Assembly (NCBI GenBank): GCA_017880905.1
Contig: JADGRO010000013.1
Location: 24,394 to 88,393, forward strand
DNA: 64,000 nucleotides
Origin: Methylotenera sp.
Lineage (GTDB): Bacteria > Pseudomonadota > Gammaproteobacteria > Burkholderiales > Methylophilaceae
Direction of reading: 5' to 3'
Part shown: positions 1 through 9,913 of the stretch, piece after piece
Layout of the letters: the number at the start of each line of letters is the position of its first letter
Position numbering within the stretch: position 1 is the first letter of the stretch
Made by a program: the position numbers and the translations under genes
Notes under the pieces: model-generated
Told to the model about the DNA's origin: nothing
The model's database searches: none
What the model saw: only the letters and a program-made list of their open reading frames with translations

Positions 1-1
1 G

Positions 2-145
<144 letters not shown>

Positions 146-179
146 TTGGGTTTTTAACTAATTCTAGGAGAATTTAATC

Positions 180-614
180 ATGATGACCAATCCTAACGGT
201 ATCGTTACACAAGGGCAGTTTTCGTTTCTGCCACCTTTGACTGACGTGCAAATTACCGCACAAATTAAGTACGCATTGGGCAAAGGCTGGGCGCTTTCGG
301 TGGAATACACCGACGACCCACATCCGCGCAATACTTATTGGGAAATGTTCGGTGCGCCGATGTTTGACCTAAAAGACCCCGCTGGAATTTTGATGGAAAT
401 CAACAATTGTCGCAAAACTTTCCCCAATCATTACATTCGTGTCATGGCATTTAGCTCGGTGCGTGGAGTGGAAAGCCCGACCATGTCCTATATCGTCAAT
501 CGCCCTAAAAATGAACCTGGCTTTAGCCTGGTGCGTCAGGAAACTGATGGCCGCAACATCCGCTACACCATCCATTCCTACGCCACAGACAAGCCAGAAG
601 GCGAGCGCTATTAA
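180..614 (+). CDS. cbbS: RuBisCO small subunit (red-type)
   Basis: [22 protein letters not shown]...[19 protein letters not shown]...NHYIRVMAF and a C-terminal [18 protein letters not shown] extension typical of red-type small subunits. Confidence 0.95.
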   Translation: MMTNPNGIVTQGQFSFLPPLTDVQITAQIKYALGKGWALSVEYTDDPHPRNTYWEMFGAPMFDLKDPAGILMEINNCRKTFPNHYIRVMAFSSVRGVESPTMSYIVNRPKNEPGFSLVRQETDGRNIRYTIHSYATDKPEGERY

Positions 615-630
615 AAGCATCGGTGGCTTC

Positions 631-1557
631 ATGACTACTAAATTACCATCAGATAAAATTGATATTCAAGCGCTATTAAAAGAATCTCATATTAATGAGG
701 TATTGGATGAGCTTGATAAAGATTTAGTCGGTTTAGTACCAGTTAAGCAGCGTATTCGTGAAATTGCAGCTTACCTGTTAATCACAAAAGCTAGGCTGCA
801 ATTAGGGATTGAGGCCGCCAAACCAAGTTTGCACATGTGTTTTACGGGTAATCCAGGTACAGGCAAGACCACCGTTGCACTTAAAATGGCTGAGATTTTG
901 CATCGCTTAGGTTATATTCGCCAAAACCATGTAGTCAGCGTGACACGTGACGATTTGGTGGGGCAATATATCGGGCATACCGCGCCAAAAACCAAAGAAG
1001 TGATTAAAAAAGCCATGGGCGGTGTTTTGTTTATTGATGAGGCTTATTACCTTTACCGGCCAGAAAATGAGCGTGATTATGGGCAAGAATCCATCGAAAT
1101 TTTATTGCAGACGATGGAAAATCATAGAGACGATCTAGTCGTGATTTTAGTGGGTTATCAAGATCGCATGAGCACTTTTTTTAAATCGAATCCTGGTATG
1201 TCGTCACGGATTGCACATCATATTGATTTTCCAGATTATGATGAAAACGAGTTGCTTGAAATTGCAAAATTGATGGTGAGTGCTATGCATTATAATCTCG
1301 ACAAGCATGCTATAAATGCGATGAAAGCTTATATTCAGAAACGAAAACAGCAGCCGCATTTTGCCAATGCACGTTCTATACGAAATGCTTTGGATCGCGC
1401 TAGGTTGCGGCAGGCGAATCGATTATTTAATGATGCAATTAAACATAAAAAAGAGACTACTGCAGAAGATTTATCATTAATTACTGAGGCCGATATTCGC
1501 GCTTCGCGGGTCTTTAATGCTGGGCTTGATGATGGTCTTAATGCAAAAAAAGCTTGA
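631..1557 (+). CDS. cbbX: Red-type RuBisCO activase CbbX (AAA+ ATPase)
   Basis: Walker [10 protein letters not shown] and Walker [14 protein letters not shown], immediately downstream of cbbS. The ORF is open from 439, but the CbbX-like protein begins at MTTKLPSDK (ATG 631). Confidence 0.94.
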   Translation: MTTKLPSDKIDIQALLKESHINEVLDELDKDLVGLVPVKQRIREIAAYLLITKARLQLGIEAAKPSLHMCFTGNPGTGKTTVALKMAEILHRLGYIRQNHVVSVTRDDLVGQYIGHTAPKTKEVIKKAMGGVLFIDEAYYLYRPENERDYGQESIEILLQTMENHRDDLVVILVGYQDRMSTFFKSNPGMSSRIAHHIDFPDYDENELLEIAKLMVSAMHYNLDKHAINAMKAYIQKRKQQPHFANARSIRNALDRARLRQANRLFNDAIKHKKETTAEDLSLITEADIRASRVFNAGLDDGLNAKKA

Positions 1558-1605
1558 ACAAAGCATAATAATCATTATAAATAGTGGTTTAGTGAGGATG
1601 AAAGT

Positions 1606-2469
1606 ATGTCTAAGAAATACCCAGTTATAGCAATTACTGGATCGTCTGGTTCCGGCACGACTACGGTCAGGCAGAGTTTCCAGCATATATTTACACGTGA
1701 AAAAATTGATGCCACGGTGATTGAGGGCGATTCATACCACAAATACGAGCGTGCCGAGATGGACTCCTTGATAAAACAACGTGACCTTGTTTCGGGTTCT
1801 AATTTTAGTCATTTTGGTCCGGAGGCCAATTTACTGGGTGAACTAGCCAAAACGTTTGAAACGTTTGGCAAAACCGGAAAATGCAAAACCCGCAAATATA
1901 TTCATTCGGATATAGAAGGGCTATCCTATAAGCAAAATGCGGGGACGATGACGCCGTGGGTGGATGCACAATCTGATATCTTATTCTACGAAGGTTTGCA
2001 TGGTGGCTATGTAGGCGAGGATGCGGATGTTGCTAAACATGTGGATTTGCTGGTTGGCGTGGTGCCCATCATTAATTTGGAGTGGATACAAAAGCTGCAT
2101 CGTGATCAAAAAATGCGCGGCTATTCGTCGGAAGCGGTGATTGATACCATTCTAAATAGAATGCCAGATTATATTCATCACATTTGCCCACAGTTTTCTC
2201 GCACCCACATTAATTTTCAACGTGTGCCGACGGTAGACACTTCTAATCCTTTCATTGCTAAAGATATTCCAAGTGCGGATGAAAGCATATTGGTGATTCG
2301 CTTTGCCAATCCTCATGGGATAGATTTTCAATATTTACTTAGTATGTTGCACGGCTCAATGATTACACGACCCAATACTATTGTCGTGCCAGGGGGTAAA
2401 ATGGGCTTGGCATTACAGTTTATTTTTACGCCCATGATTTTGAAATTGATTGCAGAAAGTAAAAAATAG
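1606..2469 (+). CDS. prk: Phosphoribulokinase
   Basis: GSSGSGTTT P-loop, EGDSYHKYERAEM and FYEGLHGGYV; placed in a Calvin-cycle operon. Confidence 0.94.
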   Translation: MSKKYPVIAITGSSGSGTTTVRQSFQHIFTREKIDATVIEGDSYHKYERAEMDSLIKQRDLVSGSNFSHFGPEANLLGELAKTFETFGKTGKCKTRKYIHSDIEGLSYKQNAGTMTPWVDAQSDILFYEGLHGGYVGEDADVAKHVDLLVGVVPIINLEWIQKLHRDQKMRGYSSEAVIDTILNRMPDYIHHICPQFSRTHINFQRVPTVDTSNPFIAKDIPSADESILVIRFANPHGIDFQYLLSMLHGSMITRPNTIVVPGGKMGLALQFIFTPMILKLIAESKK

Positions 2470-2493
2470 TTTAGTAAAACGATTTAATTTAAA

Positions 2494-3624
2494 ATGAAAA
2501 TAGGCATTCCAACCGAAATTAAAAGTGTAGAGCACCGCGTTGCCGCGACGCCAGAAACCGTTAAAAAAATGGTCGACTTAGGTTGTCTGGTCGTCGTGCA
2601 AAAAGGCGCTGGCGAGCGCGCCAGCATTACCAATGAGGCTTATCAAGCAGCGGGTGCTGAGCTTGTAACAGCTAAAGAAGTATTTAAAGCCGAGCTAATT
2701 CTTAAAGTGCGTGCGCCAGAGCCAGCCGAAATAAAAGCCATGAAATCTGGCACCGTGCTAATCGGCCTACTGGAGCCTTTCAATCAGCCACAATTAAAGA
2801 ATATGGCCGAGCAAGGCCTGACGGCTTTCTCACTCGAGGCTTTGCCACGTAATAGCCGTGTGCAAAGTATGGATGTACTTTCATCGCAAGCTAACGTTGC
2901 GGGCTATAAAGCAGTGTTGCTTGGCAGCCATTTTTATCAACGTTTTATGCCTATGTTGATGACTTCGGCAGGCACGGTGAAAGCCGCGCGGGTATTGATT
3001 CTTGGGGCAGGTGTGGCTGGCTTGCAAGCCATTGCAACCGCAAAACGCCTAGGTGCGGTGGTGGAGGCATCCGACGTGCGGCCTGCGGTGAAAGAGCAAA
3101 TTGAATCGCTAGGCGCAAAGTTTTTGGATGTGCCTTATGAAACCGAAGAAGAAAAGGAAATTGCCGCAGGTACAGGTGGTTATGCACGCCCAATGCCAGC
3201 CGCATGGATGCAGCGCCAAGCAGCTTTAGTAGCCCAGCGTGCCGCTGAAGCGGATATTGTGATTACTTCTGCGCTCATTCCCGGCCGCGAGCCGCCAATT
3301 TTACTGCATGCAGAAACGGTAGAAAAAATGAAGCCCGGTTCGGTCGTCATTGATATGGCGGCAGGTTTGGGCAAGAATGGCGCTGGCAATTGCCCGCTCA
3401 CCGAGGCCAATCAAGCGGTGGTGAAGCATGGAGTGACCATTGTGGGCTATACCAACTTGCCGAGCCTTGTCAGCGCAGATGCGTCAGCATTTTATGCACG
3501 CAACATACTGGAATTTTTGAAGTTATTGGTAACGAGCGAAGGCAATTTTTACATACCCGCAGATGACGAATTAGTGACCGCCAGCTTGATGTGCAAAAAC
3601 AATAAGATAATCGAAAAGAAGTAG
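2494..3624 (+). CDS. pntAA: NAD(P) transhydrogenase subunit alpha, part 1 (dI domain)
   Basis: MKIGIPTEIKSVEHRVAATPETV, VLILGAGVAGLQAIATAKRLGAVVEASDVRP. Confidence 0.94.
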   Translation: MKIGIPTEIKSVEHRVAATPETVKKMVDLGCLVVVQKGAGERASITNEAYQAAGAELVTAKEVFKAELILKVRAPEPAEIKAMKSGTVLIGLLEPFNQPQLKNMAEQGLTAFSLEALPRNSRVQSMDVLSSQANVAGYKAVLLGSHFYQRFMPMLMTSAGTVKAARVLILGAGVAGLQAIATAKRLGAVVEASDVRPAVKEQIESLGAKFLDVPYETEEEKEIAAGTGGYARPMPAAWMQRQAALVAQRAAEADIVITSALIPGREPPILLHAETVEKMKPGSVVIDMAAGLGKNGAGNCPLTEANQAVVKHGVTIVGYTNLPSLVSADASAFYARNILEFLKLLVTSEGNFYIPADDELVTASLMCKNNKIIEKK

Positions 3625-3634
3625 GGAGTAGCAG

Positions 3635-3955
3635 ATGACTGATTTATTAACCATGCAAAACATCACGATTTTCGTGTTAGCCATTTTTGTGGGCTACCAC
3701 GTGGTTTGGACGGTGACGCCAGCGCTACATACGCCGCTGATGTCGGTGACCAACGCCATTTCAGGCATTGTGATTGTTGGTGCAATGCTGCAAACCATCG
3801 ATATTAACGGTACTACTTTAAATTTAACCAGTATTTTGGGCGCAATCGCAGTTTTTTTAACTTCTATTAATATTTTCGGCGGCTTTCTGGTGACGCGACG
3901 CATGCTGGAAATGTTTAAAAAGAAAGAAAAACCAACTACTGAGGCCAAACAATGA
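3635..3955 (+). CDS. pntAB: NAD(P) transhydrogenase subunit alpha, part 2 (membrane)
   Basis: [33 protein letters not shown] signature. Confidence 0.94.
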   Translation: MTDLLTMQNITIFVLAIFVGYHVVWTVTPALHTPLMSVTNAISGIVIVGAMLQTIDINGTTLNLTSILGAIAVFLTSINIFGGFLVTRRMLEMFKKKEKPTTEAKQ

Positions 3956-5322
3956 TGGCCGTTAACGCCAATTTCACAACCGCGGCGTATTTAATCTCCG
4001 CGGTGTTGTTTATTTTCTCGCTAAAAGGCTTGGCATCGCCCACCAGCGCGCGCTTGGGCAACACACTTGGCATGCTGGGTATGGCAATCGCTGCAATCAC
4101 CACGCTGTTTGTAGGTCATCAGCTTATATTTCCACTGATTGGTATGGCAATTGTTTTAGGCGCAATCGTTGGCACTTTGGCGGCAAAACGTGTGCAGATG
4201 ACCAAAATGCCAGAATTGGTCGCGCTCATGCACTCATTTGTAGGCTTATCTGCGGTTTTAATCGCTATTGCTGCCGTTTTTAACACGGCAGAGGCGCATA
4301 CCTCGGTACAACGTATTGAATTGTTTATTGGCGCGTTTATTGGAGCTATTACATTTACCGCATCAGTCATCGCTTTTGGCAAACTTTCAGGCAAATTCGG
4401 CTCAAAACCCGTTATTTTCAAGAGCCAACATCTATTAAATTTAGTGCTAGCCTTACTCATGTTGGGTTTTGGCATTGTTTTTTACATGCAGGGCAGCCAA
4501 ACCGTATTTTTAATTATGTGCGGCTTGGCGCTGGTGTTGGGCATCACGCTGATTATTCCAATCGGCGGGGCGGATATGCCAGTGGTGGTTTCTATGCTCA
4601 ACAGCTACTCGGGTTGGGCGGCGGCGGGCATTGGCTTTACCTTAAATAACTCGGTGCTCATCATCGCCGGTGCCTGTGTGGGCTCATCTGGCGCGATTCT
4701 GTCATACATTATGTGCAAAGCCATGAATCGCTCCATCATCGTCGTGATGTTAGGTGGTTTTGGTGCAGAAGCGAGTGTAGATGTGGCAGCTGGCGCACAA
4801 AAAGCTGTGAAATCTGGATCGGCAGATGATGCAGCCTTTTTAATGAGCAATGCAGATTCTGTGATTATCGTGCCTGGTTATGGTTTGGCGGTATCGCGCG
4901 CACAGCATGCCTTGCAAGAGTTGACCAGTATATTAATCGAGAAGGGGGTGCATGTTAAATATGCCATCCACCCGGTAGCGGGGCGCATGCCAGGGCACAT
5001 GAACGTGCTGCTGGCGGAAGCCGACGTGCCTTATGAGCAAGTGGTAGAGATGGAAGATGTAAATAATGAATTCGGGCAAACTGACGTAGTATTTGTAATT
5101 GGCGCGAACGATGTGGTGAACCCCGCCGCGAAAAAACCCGGCAGCGCCATTTACGGTATGCCGATTTTAGAGGCTTACAAAGCAAAAACCATTATTGTGA
5201 ATAAACGCAGCATGGCCGCAGGCTATGCGGGGCTTGATAACGAGCTTTTTTATTTGGACAAAACTATGATGGTGTTTGGCGATGCTAAGCATGTGGTTGA
5301 AGCAATTGTAAAAGCCATATAA
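3952..5322 (+). CDS. pntB: NAD(P) transhydrogenase subunit beta
   Basis: [66 protein letters not shown]; overlaps the end of pntAB. Confidence 0.95.
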   Translation: MMAVNANFTTAAYLISAVLFIFSLKGLASPTSARLGNTLGMLGMAIAAITTLFVGHQLIFPLIGMAIVLGAIVGTLAAKRVQMTKMPELVALMHSFVGLSAVLIAIAAVFNTAEAHTSVQRIELFIGAFIGAITFTASVIAFGKLSGKFGSKPVIFKSQHLLNLVLALLMLGFGIVFYMQGSQTVFLIMCGLALVLGITLIIPIGGADMPVVVSMLNSYSGWAAAGIGFTLNNSVLIIAGACVGSSGAILSYIMCKAMNRSIIVVMLGGFGAEASVDVAAGAQKAVKSGSADDAAFLMSNADSVIIVPGYGLAVSRAQHALQELTSILIEKGVHVKYAIHPVAGRMPGHMNVLLAEADVPYEQVVEMEDVNNEFGQTDVVFVIGANDVVNPAAKKPGSAIYGMPILEAYKAKTIIVNKRSMAAGYAGLDNELFYLDKTMMVFGDAKHVVEAIVKAI

Positions 5323-5340
5323 CGCTTTGTATTAACAAGA

Positions 5341-5370
5341 AAAACGGCCCTGCTAAGGGCCATTTTTTTC
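5341..5370 (+). terminator. Rho-independent terminator after pntB
   Basis: GGCCCT-GCTA-AGGGCC stem followed by CATTTTTTTC. Confidence 0.75.
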
Positions 5371-5383
5371 ATCTTAAATTTAT

Positions 5384-6075
5384 TTAGCTAACTTTCTTTT
5401 GGTCCGTTGTCGCGGGCCCCGCCACAAAAATTTCTACACGACGATTTTTGGCTTTATTGACAGCGTTATCATTAGCCGCTATCGGTTCGCGCGATCCGCG
5501 ACCGTCAATAGCAAATCGGGTAGAAGCCACGCCTTTGGCCTCCAAATAATCGCGAGCAGCAACCGCACGATTAAGCGATAGCGGGTCATTAATGGCATCG
5601 CTCCCTGTGGCATCAGTATGCCCGATTATCGTGACTTTAGTTACCGGGTTACTCACCAAGCCTTTAGCGAAAGTATCCAAAACTGACTTAAGGCTTGGCT
5701 TGATGTCCGCGCGACCTACATCAAATGAAATATCGCTCGGAATATCCAATTTTAAGCGATATCAGGTGTCTTAGTCACAGCAACGCCTGTGCCAGCTGTG
5801 ACCTGTTCCATTTGCTTTTTCTGTTCTTCCATGTGTTTCGACCAAATATTGCCTGCCACGCCACCTGCTACGCCGCCAACAGCCGCGCCGATTACTGCGC
5901 CTTTAGTGCCGCCAGCTATCGCGCCAATCACTGCGCCTTTAGCTGTAGTTTTTTGAGTTTCTGTCATTGATGAAAAACTAGAACAGCCGCCCAGTGTGAA
6001 TGCGATTAAAACTGAACTTATGATGACTTTCTTATGCATAATAATTCCTTCCTGTTGTGTGAAGAGTGCTGTCAA
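5384..6075 (-). pseudogene. OmpA-family lipoprotein with glycine zipper, interrupted by a frameshift
   Basis: ORF 5752..6075 (lipobox GGCSS, glycine zipper, ...GVAVTKTPDIA*) and ORF 5384..5749 (MDIPSDISFDVGRADIKP...OmpA C domain) are two halves of one family architecture. Reading resumes as RLKLDIPSDISFDVGRADI after a one-base shift near 5755-5763. Confidence 0.8.
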
Positions 6076-6232
6076 TAGCGACGGGTATGACAGAAGAATG
6101 CAATGAAAGTTTTATTAGCTGTATCACCTTTGACGCGGCAATAACATTTTACCGATTATGATCCAAAACCATGGTGATTTAGCGATGTCAAATAGATGGT
6201 GGAATCGATTTTGAAAGCATAAAATAACCTTG

Positions 6233-6847
6233 CTAACGGCCTGTTACTTCTATCACCCAGTCAATTAATGGTGCCCACTGTTCTATATCTTGCGTCACCA
6301 GCGATGGCCGCATATCGAAAATGCTCAGACCCTGCTCAGCAGCAGTTACATACACCTGTGAGTTGCGAAGATAAGCAAGTATTGGTAAGTCGGTTTGCTC
6401 CATAAAGTCAGCAAGTCCCACGGCAGAATGCGTGCGATGATTCACCCGAGTACCTACTAGCGCAACAAAGGTCTTGCTTTTGCGGATGGCTTTTTCCGCT
6501 GCCAGCATATCCAAAAAGTCACGCGTAGCGCCAATATCAAAGGCCGATGGCTGTATTGGTATAAGCACGCAATCTGCTGCCTTAACTGCATCGGTAAGCT
6601 TATCGTCACGTAGTCCCGCAGGCGAATCGGTAATAATCCAATCGAGTTTTAGCGCTTGTTTGATATTGCTGTGAATAAGCGGCACTTCAACAGGGCGGCG
6701 CGCTAGCCATTGGCTTGATGATTGTTGACGGTCTAAATCGGCAAGCATGACTCGTTTGCCGCGCATCGCAAAATAACCAGCGAGATTAGTCGCTAACGTG
6801 CTTTTGCCGCTGCCGCCTTTAGGGTTGGCAATTAAGATATTTTTCAT
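6233..6847 (-). CDS. ParA/MinD-family ATPase
   Basis: MKNILIANPKGGSGKSTLATNLAGYFA deviant Walker A; DLDRQQSSSQWLARRP. Confidence 0.9.
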   Translation of the reverse strand: MKNILIANPKGGSGKSTLATNLAGYFAMRGKRVMLADLDRQQSSSQWLARRPVEVPLIHSNIKQALKLDWIITDSPAGLRDDKLTDAVKAADCVLIPIQPSAFDIGATRDFLDMLAAEKAIRKSKTFVALVGTRVNHRTHSAVGLADFMEQTDLPILAYLRNSQVYVTAAEQGLSIFDMRPSLVTQDIEQWAPLIDWVIEVTGR

Positions 6848-6978
6848 GAATTAGTCCCGATACGCAAACTATATAAACAGTTAAATGTTTAGTTAAATGA
6901 TACTTTAATTTTGATTTTGTTCAAAAAAATATCATATATATAGATTAAACTACAAAAAAGCAGAATTTAAGGCAAAAA

Positions 6979-7455
6979 TTGAATATTTTATTTCTGTGTA
7001 CGGGCAATTCGTGCCGTTCTATATTGGCAGAGGCAATATTTAACGCACTTGCTCCGGCGGGTATGCATGCCATTAGTGCAGGCAGCAAACCCACTGGCGA
7101 AGTGCATCCGCGTACTATCGCGTTACTTAAGCAAAAAAGTATTGCCACAGCAGGTTATTACAGCAAATCGTGGGATAACCTGCCTGTAACGCCTGATATT
7201 GTGATTACCGTGTGTGGAAACGCAGCAGGTGAGACGTGCCCTGCTTATCTGGGCAAGGTAACCAGGGCGCATTGGGGCGTGGAAGATCCAGCAAAAGTAA
7301 GAGGAACCGATGCTGAGATTGACGCGGCATTCGAAAATGCCTATTTGATTTTGCGCAAACGCATAGAGGCGTTTTTAAAATTAGGCTTTGCTACCTTTAA
7401 AACACAGGAAGAGTTAGTTCAACAATTGGAGCAAATTGGCTTGCTATGCTTGTAG
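6979..7455 (+). CDS. arsC: Arsenate reductase ArsC, low-molecular-weight phosphatase type
   Basis: FLCTGNSCRSILAEAIFN P-loop; DIVITVCGNAAGETCPAYLG; HWGVEDPAKVRGT. Confidence 0.88.
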   Translation: MNILFLCTGNSCRSILAEAIFNALAPAGMHAISAGSKPTGEVHPRTIALLKQKSIATAGYYSKSWDNLPVTPDIVITVCGNAAGETCPAYLGKVTRAHWGVEDPAKVRGTDAEIDAAFENAYLILRKRIEAFLKLGFATFKTQEELVQQLEQIGLLCL

Positions 7456-7567
7456 ATGCTTAGTAGCAGGTTATGGTGCGCACATTAAAAGAAGATAAAT
7501 TATAGAAAATAATTACCGCGGTATATTTCTCCACAAACATTGACACAAGATTTATTTTAGTGCATCG

Positions 7568-7957
7568 TTGGCACTCCATTTATTTGGGCGTATAAAAATG
7601 ACAGTTTATGACAGTGGAAAAAGATGGGACTTAATACAAGTAAGCACTAAAGATGAATGCTTTATTGTTATAGATAATCTCGCAAAAAAGAAGCGTGTTT
7701 ACCATGTTCCGCAGTTATTACATGCCGAGCTTGTGAACAGCGCGGTCTATGTTTATACCTCAAGTTCAAAAATTATGCAGTTAGATTTATTAACCGCTAC
7801 AAGACAATTTTTATCAGCCGTGCAGCTTAAAAAAATAATACAAGCAAATGATGCAATTCAAATCAAGAAAGCAGCCGCTAAAAAGCCCCAGCAAGCATTT
7901 GAGAATGTAGTGCGTATGGTAAATACCAGTTTTTTTAACACTGTAAATTCATATTAA
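7568..7957 (+). CDS. Hypothetical protein
   Basis: Open reading frame of 129 aa; the start may be internal (MTVYDSGKRWDLIQV). No family recognised. Confidence 0.5.
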   Translation: MALHLFGRIKMTVYDSGKRWDLIQVSTKDECFIVIDNLAKKKRVYHVPQLLHAELVNSAVYVYTSSSKIMQLDLLTATRQFLSAVQLKKIIQANDAIQIKKAAAKKPQQAFENVVRMVNTSFFNTVNSY

Positions 7958-7977
7958 TAAGCAAAATTAAGCTAGAA

Positions 7978-8012
7978 ATGAAAAAAGCACCTCTAAGGGT
8001 GCTTTTTTCACA
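7978..8012. terminator. Bidirectional rho-independent terminator
   Basis: GAAAAAAGCACC-TCTAAG-GGTGCTTTTTTC, a perfect inverted repeat with A and T tracts, between convergent genes. Confidence 0.85.
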
Positions 8013-8022
8013 TAGACTTAAA

Positions 8023-8142
8023 CTAATACCTGCTATTTGAGCTACTTGGTGGGGAGCTACCTGAATCTGTCGTTGCGCATCCACCCAGCGACACGACCAT
8101 GATTAAAACTAGAATTACTGAAATAAAACGGGTTACTTTCAT
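8023..8142 (-). CDS. Small lipoprotein, 39 aa
   Basis: Not in the ORF track. Minus strand reads MKVTRFISVILVLIMVVSLGGCATTDSGSSPPSSSNSRY*; lipobox LGGC; GGAG ribosome site upstream. Confidence 0.7.
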   Translation of the reverse strand: MKVTRFISVILVLIMVVSLGGCATTDSGSSPPSSSNSRY

Positions 8143-8210
8143 TTTAATCTCCTAAATTAGTTTAGAAAATAAAATAGTATAGCTGATTAACGAGAGATTT
8201 ATGCAACTAC

Positions 8211-8239
8211 AAAAAAGCCAGCAATTACGCTGGCTTTTA
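8211..8239 (-). terminator. Terminator hairpin adjoining the tRNA-Asn fragment
   Basis: AAAAAAGCCAGC-AATTAC-GCTGGCTTTT inverted repeat. Confidence 0.7.
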
Positions 8240-8244
8240 GAATC

Positions 8245-8292
8245 TGGCTCCTTGATCTGGGCTCGAACCAGGGACACACGGATTAACAGTCC
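8245..8292 (-). repeat. Truncated tRNA-Asn 3' end (48 nt direct repeat)
   Basis: TGGCTCCTTGATCTGGGCTCGAACCAGGGACACACGGATTAACAGTCC matches 10392..10439 at 46 of 48 positions by eye; the sequence diverges after 8292. Confidence 0.9.
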
Positions 8293-8578
8293 CATGTCTC
8301 GCTAGCAGTCGCAGATGCCTGTCAGACTTGTCACGTTAAATATTTTAGAATGGCAACAGCCGGTCATAAATTGGACTATGAATAGTATTTCTGAATTAAT
8401 CTCCCAAGTTTAAGCTAAAAATTCATATTTTTAGGTAGTTACACTTATATTAATTTCTTTTAAGAAGTTTTAGCATTGTAGACAATCATTGACTATTACT
8501 CCCAATGTAAAGTAATCGTCGAAATGCTGGTTGATGTCGTCGTTATTACTCGTATTATCAGATGCTAAGGAATTTGCC

Positions 8579-9079
8579 ATGATTGATAACCTTATTGATG
8601 TTGCTGACAGTGTCAGTCCTCAATTGTCTGCACTAATCGAAAGATGTGTAAACGATTCAGTTGCCGAACAGCCTATCACCTTGGTTCAGGTGCGCACCTT
8701 CATAGCCGACTTACTGCCTGATTCTTTCAATGAAGCGGAACGTATGCATCATTTTGGTGTTGGCGAGTCTATCCTTGATGAGCTGGATAGTCTGATTGAG
8801 GAGTATGGAGAGGACGCATTGGCAGTCGATTTCTCCAAGATTACTGCCAGCGAAGCACTTTCACAGGTGATCGAGGCTATGGTGAATGATGATAATAGGG
8901 AAAACCCGCCGACGCTAGCAGATGTGCGGGAGAATATGACTTCTGGTCTATTGAGCAGACTGGTCGGCGATGGGGTGCTTGAGGACGATGAGGATGACTC
9001 TTTGCTGGCGGAGATCGAATCACTGATTGCCCGCTATGGTGCCAATGTTCGCGCTGAAGAGTTCATGCGCTACGAATGA
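8579..9079 (+). CDS. Hypothetical acidic protein with a two-fold internal repeat
   Basis: ATG 8579 preceded by TAAGGA. Protein MIDNLIDVADSVSPQLSALIERCVND...; the two halves align on LSxxIExxVND...P.TLxxVR...DS/LLxEI/LSLIxxYG. Confidence 0.7.
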   Translation: MIDNLIDVADSVSPQLSALIERCVNDSVAEQPITLVQVRTFIADLLPDSFNEAERMHHFGVGESILDELDSLIEEYGEDALAVDFSKITASEALSQVIEAMVNDDNRENPPTLADVRENMTSGLLSRLVGDGVLEDDEDDSLLAEIESLIARYGANVRAEEFMRYE

Positions 9080-9177
9080 TGGCTACTTCATACACCATGG
9101 GCGTACTCATCCACATTCTATTGGTCATTGCCATTGTAGTGTTAGTGGTACGTCTCATTCAGGGTCGACGCTTGTAA
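9076..9177 (+). CDS. Small single-TM protein, lmo0937/DUF5670-like
   Basis: Not in the ORF track. M(M)ATSYTMGVLIHILLVIAIVVLVVRLIQGRRL*; the IHILLVIAIVVLVVRLI pattern resembles lmo0937-family proteins. Confidence 0.6.
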   Translation: MMATSYTMGVLIHILLVIAIVVLVVRLIQGRRL

Positions 9178-9357
9178 GGTTTTTTACCTTACGCTAGAAA
9201 GTCTAAGTTAAATGGAAAATACTAATTGAATTCAGCCAAGATGTTTGCAATCGTACTAATAGTGTTAGGCATCCTAGGGTTGGCGTAGGCGCAATAGCAG
9301 CGGGGATGATTCTGCTTTTTACACGCAAGTAAAACAAAGTTAATACCGGAGAAAAAC

Positions 9358-9672
9358 ATGGAAACAGTATTTAAGGATTTTAATAAAGACAAATTGATCA
9401 AAGAGTTTCAGGAAGCAATTACAGATGCGGAAGCTTTGCTTAAGGCAACAGTTAACACAGGCGGTGAAAAAGTTGCTGAAATTCGTACCAAGACAGAAAA
9501 ATCACTCGGGATAGCAAAAGCAAGTATGGCCGATGCTCAAGCAGCTGTGCTTACCAGAACAAAAGATGCTACGAAAGCTACCGATGCTTATGTCCATGAT
9601 AATCCATGGCGTTCAGTTGGTTTTGCCGCCTGTATTGGCGTGGTTATTGGCTTACTTATAGGTCGTCGCTAG
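9358..9672 (+). CDS. DUF883 (ElaB/YqjD-like) membrane-anchored protein
   Basis: Amphipathic helical N-terminus, then DAYVHDNPWRSVGFAACIGVVIGLLIGRR*, the DUF883 C-terminal signature. Confidence 0.88.
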   Translation: METVFKDFNKDKLIKEFQEAITDAEALLKATVNTGGEKVAEIRTKTEKSLGIAKASMADAQAAVLTRTKDATKATDAYVHDNPWRSVGFAACIGVVIGLLIGRR

Positions 9673-9913
9673 TCATTTCTCTATTCTTGATAATGCAACA
9701 GGTAATGGTATTCGTTTAATGTGTTTTGCCTGAGTTAGTAGATATTGCTTTGAAAAGATGCTTAAATCTAATGAATAAACACACAGCGTTTTGTGTGTTG
9801 TAGTGCAGAATTGTCATGCTTAACAGCGCATGATGAATTCTAACGATACCTGAGAGAGTGTTTATTTCTAAGGTTTCGGTTATAAATCCATCTTATATAT
9901 TAGGAGACTAATC

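Noticed and set aside
439-630. N-terminal extension of the CbbX ORF overlapping cbbS
   Set aside because: The extension is an out-of-frame read of cbbS coding sequence; the CbbX-like protein starts at ATG 631.
2951-3410. Minus-strand ORFs opposite pntAA (84 and 76 aa)
   Set aside because: Antisense to a strongly conserved gene, with no recognisable domain; shadow ORFs. The same reasoning applies to the other antisense ORFs in the track opposite pntB, dnaB, bamA, lpxD, fabF and the carboxylase genes.
8531-8578. Upstream start of the 8531 ORF (MMSSLLLVLSDAKEFA)
   Set aside because: The ATG at 8579 has a good TAAGGA ribosome site; the upstream start lacks one.
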